From the NCBI GenBank assembly GCA_964455485.1, contig CAYVXT010000068.1, positions 1 to 23,865 on the forward strand: a DNA stretch of 23,865 bases, in the 5' to 3' direction. Source of the DNA: CAYVXT01 sp964455485. GTDB taxonomy: Bacteria > Patescibacteriota > Minisyncoccia > Phycocordibacterales > WO2-35-19. This document shows, piece by piece, positions 20,496 to 23,865 of the stretch (its first letter is position 1; each line of letters starts with the position of its first letter). Both the position numbers and the translations under genes were made by a program. Below the pieces are notes generated by a model, which saw only the letters and a program-made list of their open reading frames with translations, made no database searches and was not told the DNA's origin.

Positions 20496-21709
20496 ATTGG
20501 CAGGTTTGCAGGCGCTTCTGATTTCTTTGATGGCACTCTGCCAAATGTTGGTGTTCTAAGTACCGAACCTGGGAAGTGGAAAATCGTTGCTAACTCCTCG
20601 GTATTTAATACAAATGGTTTACTATAATAATCTTTGCCTTGGTATGGGGAGTAGAAATATCGGCGGAGTTTATATTCTTCAAGTACAATAGGCTTCAACT
20701 TTTCCTTAGCACCACCCCACTCTTGCCATGGGTATTCAAAACTAGTCATCCAACCTTTAGGTTTAAAGCCGTTTAAGTTTAAAGATCCAAATTGCTTCCA
20801 ACCACCAGTAATACCGCTAACCGTGCCTCCTTTGTAATGATCCTTGTCTCCAAAATATATTGCCCTTATACCACAATCGAACGGAGCTTTACTGATGCTG
20901 CGCTCAAGTGAAGCCATTTTTTCGGTATCACCCTTAGTTAAAGGTCCCCCTTCTTTTGCACTCTCTCTAATTTTTTTAATTTCACTTTTTGCTTCATCCG
21001 CCCACGCATCTTCTTTTTCATCAAACAAATCTAGTATTCGACGCTTTTTGTGTGCTCGGATCAATATTTGTACCCAGATGTGCTCACCTTGGCCAATGGT
21101 ACCCATAAATTCTATTAACGGAGTAATAGGATCAGTTTTTGTTTCTTCCTTCCTATCAGGATTGTCTAGACCGTAATCAATATATGTTTTTATAGGGTAA
21201 GGGTCGGCTTTAGTCAAAATAAAATCTGCAGCCCATATGTCATTTTTTCCTGGCACATAATAGTGAGGTAACACATAGTCATCCACTTGGTACACTTCAA
21301 TATTTGGATACTGAGAATATATTTGAGATTCAATCACGTTCTTGTGCTTTGGTCTTGTCCAGATATAAAAATGTATTTTTCCTTCAGTTGAAACAATTTC
21401 CAAAGAAAACCAATCCCGAGTTTTGCCGTTCCAAATACGATCTATCCACGTACCTTCGCCACCTCCTTGAAAGAGCGCCTGGAGAACGACTTCCATTGCC
21501 ATTGGAGTCTTCATTATTTCTTGCGGTAATTTAACTTCAAGTAGTATATATCCGAGCCCAGCCCAATATTTATTTCTACGATATCTTATCCACGCGTTAA
21601 ATAAAATCCATATAAACATCGCAGGCAGCCAAATCGGCATCGCCAAATATAAGTAATGGAATGTAATTTTTAAATACTGGATAGTATCTAGGGCAAAAAA
21701 CAATTGCAT
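20492..21709 (-). CDS. Membrane protein with a conjugation/T4SS ATPase-associated C-terminal motif
   Basis: The 405-residue protein begins with a hydrophobic region (about 9-36, including MPIWLPAMFIWILF) and then a basic turn (RYRRNK), so it is membrane-anchored at the N-terminus. It continues with VLQALFQGGGEG, an EGKIHFYIWTRP segment, and an EHIWVQILIRAHKKRR core. The C-terminus reads FVLNTEELATIFHFPGSVLRTP, then RVPSKKSEAPANLP, which matches the linker seen before the ATPase domain of HerA/VirB4/TraG-like type IV secretion or DNA-transfer proteins. Here no Walker motif follows, so the ATPase must be a separate gene. I am fairly sure of the motif, less so of the function. TATAAT ends six bases before the ATG. 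Confidence 0.65.
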   Translation of the reverse strand: MQLFFALDTIQYLKITFHYLYLAMPIWLPAMFIWILFNAWIRYRRNKYWAGLGYILLEVKLPQEIMKTPMAMEVVLQALFQGGGEGTWIDRIWNGKTRDWFSLEIVSTEGKIHFYIWTRPKHKNVIESQIYSQYPNIEVYQVDDYVLPHYYVPGKNDIWAADFILTKADPYPIKTYIDYGLDNPDRKEETKTDPITPLIEFMGTIGQGEHIWVQILIRAHKKRRILDLFDEKEDAWADEAKSEIKKIRESAKEGGPLTKGDTEKMASLERSISKAPFDCGIRAIYFGDKDHYKGGTVSGITGGWKQFGSLNLNGFKPKGWMTSFEYPWQEWGGAKEKLKPIVLEEYKLRRYFYSPYQGKDYYSKPFVLNTEELATIFHFPGSVLRTPTFGRVPSKKSEAPANLPI

Positions 21710-21715
21710 AAAATA

Positions 21716-21721
21716 ATTATA
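21716..21721 (-). promoter_or_regulatory. -10 box of the membrane protein/mltG unit
   Basis: TATAAT on the minus strand ends six bases before the ATG at 21709. A weak -35-like TTTTCA lies 16 bases further upstream in the terminator flank. Confidence 0.5.
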
Positions 21722-21739
21722 ACTTAAGTTATGAAGTTG

Positions 21740-21775
21740 AAAAAGGCGCCCCGATGATTATCGGGGCGCCTTTTT
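21740..21775 (-). terminator. Strong bidirectional terminator after the sigma-4/HARE-HTH gene
   Basis: AAAAAGGCGCCCCGAT (21740-21755) and its reverse complement (21760-21775) form a perfect 16-bp stem with a GATT loop. On the minus strand it ends in five T residues and lies 7 bases after the stop of the regulator gene (21783), upstream of the next unit. Confidence 0.93.
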
Positions 21776-21782
21776 GTTTTTA

Positions 21783-22838
21783 TTAAGCTGCTACGTATAG
21801 TCCTTGTTTATTCTTTTTAAAGTATTTTGGATTCTGCAAGTTTACCATTACTGTGTTTGGCTTTACGTACCTTTCTTTCATTACTTTTTCCAATACATCT
21901 TCTTTTGAAAGTGGCCCGTTCTTTTTTAATATGTCAGTTATCACATCCCTCACTACTCCTGTTGAATAACCCCATTCTTTTAGAGCATAAAGACCGCGAC
22001 CCACAAGCACAAATCGAGGATCTTTGATAAGTTCGTTGTGGGTAGTAGCAACATGAGCCTTCTTTTTGAAAACTTCTCCGATTAATTTAGCAACTTCTCG
22101 GAAGTGTATAGGTGAACCATGTCTTCGTAGAATAAGGTAAGCATAATCTCTAACACCCTTTGTTCTAATATTTGAAGATTTTGATTTACCCCATTCACCG
22201 AGAGGGTTTTTAGAAATATTTTTTGAAATATTTAGCCACCTAGTAAGAATCTCATCCTTTTTATAATCATCAGAAACATCTTTAAGGTGCTCCAAAAATG
22301 CAGATATCATTTCTGATTCTGGAATTATTTCATCATCACCAAGCCTTGCATATAGTTTGTGCAATGCTTCATGTATCCTATCAGAAAGGTTTTTATCGAT
22401 ATGCCATCTGTGTTCGAAATCAGGGTCCTCTTTTATTTTGCTAAAATCATCACCGACTACAAGCAAAAAATGAATGTGTTTTTTTGAACTTATATCTTTT
22501 CCCAGCATGTCCAAAAGATCGGTTTCAGATATCACACCTCCCATTTTGTTGATTGTTTCCTTGAGTTCATCGAAAACTGGCCTTTCCTTTGTATAGGCGT
22601 CAGATTTTCTTATGTGGTTTATTGCATAATTTTCAATCTGTCTAACTCTCTCACGGGTGATACCGTACTTCTTGCCGATCGCCTCAAGAGTCATTTCATC
22701 ACCATTTTGGTTTAAACCAAACCTGCCAGTGATCACGTCCTGTGCTCGATCTGGCAAAGAGTTTAGTAACCTTTTGACCACTTGTTTTGAATTGAAAGTG
22801 AGTGTGAATGTCTTGTTTTGAGCGGCTTCTTTCTTCAT
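21783..22838 (-). CDS. Sigma-70 region 4/HARE-HTH domain protein
   Basis: The 351-residue protein has an N-terminal sigma-region-4-like helix-turn-helix at about 22-79: LPDRAQDVITGRFGL, MTLEAIGKKYGITRERVRQIE, and then NYAINHIRK. No region 2 precedes it, so it is not a complete sigma factor. The C-terminal part, about 225-292, reads YAYLILRRHGSPIHFREVAKLI followed by HVATTHNELIKDPRFVLVGRGLYAL, a HARE-HTH domain like that of the RNA polymerase delta subunit. A further helical unit with a winged-helix look (TDILKKNGPLSKEDVLEKV) ends the protein. It is likely a DNA-binding or RNA polymerase-associated regulator; the target is unknown. It is transcribed alone, between leuS and a strong terminator. 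Confidence 0.75.
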   Translation of the reverse strand: MKKEAAQNKTFTLTFNSKQVVKRLLNSLPDRAQDVITGRFGLNQNGDEMTLEAIGKKYGITRERVRQIENYAINHIRKSDAYTKERPVFDELKETINKMGGVISETDLLDMLGKDISSKKHIHFLLVVGDDFSKIKEDPDFEHRWHIDKNLSDRIHEALHKLYARLGDDEIIPESEMISAFLEHLKDVSDDYKKDEILTRWLNISKNISKNPLGEWGKSKSSNIRTKGVRDYAYLILRRHGSPIHFREVAKLIGEVFKKKAHVATTHNELIKDPRFVLVGRGLYALKEWGYSTGVVRDVITDILKKNGPLSKEDVLEKVMKERYVKPNTVMVNLQNPKYFKKNKQGLYVAA

Positions 22839-22866
22839 AAGATTTGATTAATTATTATACAATATT

Positions 22867-22875
22867 ATTATACCA
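22867..22875 (-). promoter_or_regulatory. Probable extended -10 promoter of the sigma-4/HARE-HTH gene
   Basis: TGGTATAAT (22875-22867) on the minus strand is a perfect extended -10. A second TATAAT lies at 22859-22854, 15 bases before the ATG. TTGACT and TTGACA (22907-22902 and 22919-22914) are upstream, but at other spacings. Confidence 0.5.
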
Positions 22876-22927
22876 CATTTAATATGTCTTAACGATATCA
22901 TAGTCAATTTTTTTGTCAAATGGCGAT

Positions 22928-23865
22928 TTAAACCACTAAATTAAGGATTTTTCGGGGTACGAAAATCACTTTCTTTATTTCTTGACCATTTATCCACTTC
23001 TTGACTTCTGGCATTTGGAGAGCAATTTCTTTGGCTTTTTCCTCATTTATTTCGCTTTCTGATTCAAATTGAGCTCTTATTTTTCCATTGATTTGTACTA
23101 CTATTGTTGCTTTTTCTTCAACGATTTTTGTAGCATCGTACTCCGGCCAAGGTTCAAGATGTATAGAAGTTTGATGCCCCATTTGGGACCAAATTTCTTC
23201 AGTCATGTGCGGTGCAAACGGCGCCAACAACTTCAAAAAAGTCTCTAGATTTTCCTTTCCAACTTGCGCTTTTTCACTTTCCAACTGATTTATAAAAATC
23301 ATCATAGTAGAAATAGCAGTGTTAAATTTAAACTGCTCAATATCTTCGGAAACTTTTTTTATTGTTTTGTGAAGTAAGTTAGAAAGTTTGAAAGTTTCCA
23401 GGTTTGAAGATTCTTCCTTACTTTCTAAACTTGCGCTTTTCTGAACTTTTGAACTTATTTTCCATACCCTTTCTAAAAATCTTCTCGGACCAATCATATT
23501 GTCAGTACTCCAAGCGATTTCTTGATTAAACGGACCCATAAACATTTCGTACATCCTCAATGTGTCAGCTCCCCATGTTTCAACTATATCGTCAGGGTTT
23601 ACAACATTTCCATAACGTTTACTCATTTTTCTGCCATCGCTAGCGAGAATAAGCCCCACATTGTATAAGCGAGTAAAGGGTTCCTTATAATTCACAACAC
23701 CGATATCAAACAAAAATTTATGCCAAAATCTAGCATATATAAGATGTCTTGTAGCGTGCTCAGCGCCACCAACATAAACATCAACAGGCGACCAATATTT
23801 TTCCTTATCCTTATCTACCAAAGCTTTATCATTGTTCTGGTCGATATATCGCAAGTAGTACCAAG
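22928..23865 (-). CDS. leuS: Leucyl-tRNA synthetase, C-terminal fragment cut by window edge
   Basis: The frame is open to base 23865; the visible 312 residues begin WYYLRYIDQNN, the end of the catalytic region. They include WSPVDVYVGGAEHATRHLIYARFWHKFL, the class I signature LASDGRKMSKRYGNVVNPDDI (KMSKR), the anticodon-binding helices, and the C-terminal ATIVVQINGKIRAQ...KVIFVPRKILNLVV domain. It charges tRNA-Leu. The start codon lies beyond the right edge. The stretch encoding SASLESKEESSNLETFKL consists of AT-rich, repeat-like DNA (GAAAGTTTGAAAGTTT at 23382-23397, also at 4110-4125), but the protein length around it is close to that of E. coli LeuRS. Confidence 0.95.
   Translation of the reverse strand, partial: WYYLRYIDQNNDKALVDKDKEKYWSPVDVYVGGAEHATRHLIYARFWHKFLFDIGVVNYKEPFTRLYNVGLILASDGRKMSKRYGNVVNPDDIVETWGADTLRMYEMFMGPFNQEIAWSTDNMIGPRRFLERVWKISSKVQKSASLESKEESSNLETFKLSNLLHKTIKKVSEDIEQFKFNTAISTMMIFINQLESEKAQVGKENLETFLKLLAPFAPHMTEEIWSQMGHQTSIHLEPWPEYDATKIVEEKATIVVQINGKIRAQFESESEINEEKAKEIALQMPEVKKWINGQEIKKVIFVPRKILNLVV

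Noticed and set aside
4110..23397. GAAAGTTTGAAAGTTT at 4110-4125 and 23382-23397 as a dispersed repeat family
   Set aside because: A 16-base AT-rich near-tandem match is weak evidence; only two copies were seen and similar words arise by slippage.
1..23865. Recoded UGA (Gly) as in Gracilibacteria
   Set aside because: TGA acts as stop at the NUDIX/EEP and membrane-protein/mltG junctions, and all conserved proteins read well with the standard bacterial code.

Overview
The window reads as a chromosomal segment of a Patescibacteria/CPR bacterium, most likely Parcubacteria-like. The evidence is an AT-rich genome with densely packed short genes, an alanyl-tRNA synthetase without its C-Ala domain, a shortened uL13, and several protein types that I associate with CPR genomes (sigma-4/HARE-HTH protein, MltG next to a conjugation-type membrane protein, large baseplate-J-like membrane protein). 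TGA is used as a stop (ATGA overlaps at 11979-11982 and 20492-20495), which argues against the UGA=Gly lineages (Gracilibacteria/Absconditabacteria). No rRNA, tRNA, CRISPR array or transposase was seen. The lineage is inferred from gene content only.

Layout. 1-714 (minus): 5' end of a type III restriction-modification methyltransferase preceded by a small unknown gene. 744-1146 (plus): promoter, structured leader and small YjzC-like gene, enclosed by a 21-bp long-range RNA stem that ends in a T-run. 1155-2637 (minus): CCA-adding/poly(A) polymerase family nucleotidyltransferase and a membrane-anchored hypothetical. 2686-3568 (plus): a GC-rich DHH-like phosphoesterase gene with its own promoter and terminator. 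3694-7828 (minus): the alpha-type ribosomal operon infA-rpmJ-rpsM-rpsK-rpsD-rpoA-rplQ-rplM-rpsI. 7883-11194 (minus): large membrane protein and alaS. 11236-14837 (minus): pepF, HD hydrolase, NUDIX hydrolase and endonuclease/exonuclease/phosphatase protein in one tight unit. 14998-17566 (minus): DNA repair/nuclease cluster (ATP-cone/Mrr-like nuclease, Cas4/AddB-like nuclease, MGMT-type alkyltransferase, family-4-like uracil-DNA glycosylase). 17636-18868 (minus): mnmA carrying three in-frame repeat insertions. 18857-19310 (plus): orphan 118-aa gene. 19350-21709 (minus): mltG coupled to a conjugation/T4SS-type membrane protein. 21783-22838 (minus): sigma-4/HARE-HTH regulator. 22928-23865 (minus): 3' part of leuS.

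Most genes are housekeeping (translation, tRNA maturation, nucleotide sanitation, DNA repair, cell wall). The most unusual signals are: (i) palindromic elements inserted in frame in mnmA (two related ~90-bp copies) and a second short repeat inserted in frame in both alaS and mnmA; (ii) the leader, small ORF and long-range-stem RNA at 786-1146; (iii) a family-4-type uracil-DNA glycosylase lacking all four Fe-S cysteines, whose promoter carries an operator-like dyad; (iv) a recurring arrangement of a -10-like hexamer exactly six bases before the ATG of genes that head transcription units, which suggests widespread leaderless mRNAs. All functional statements rest on motifs I could read; no database search was possible.
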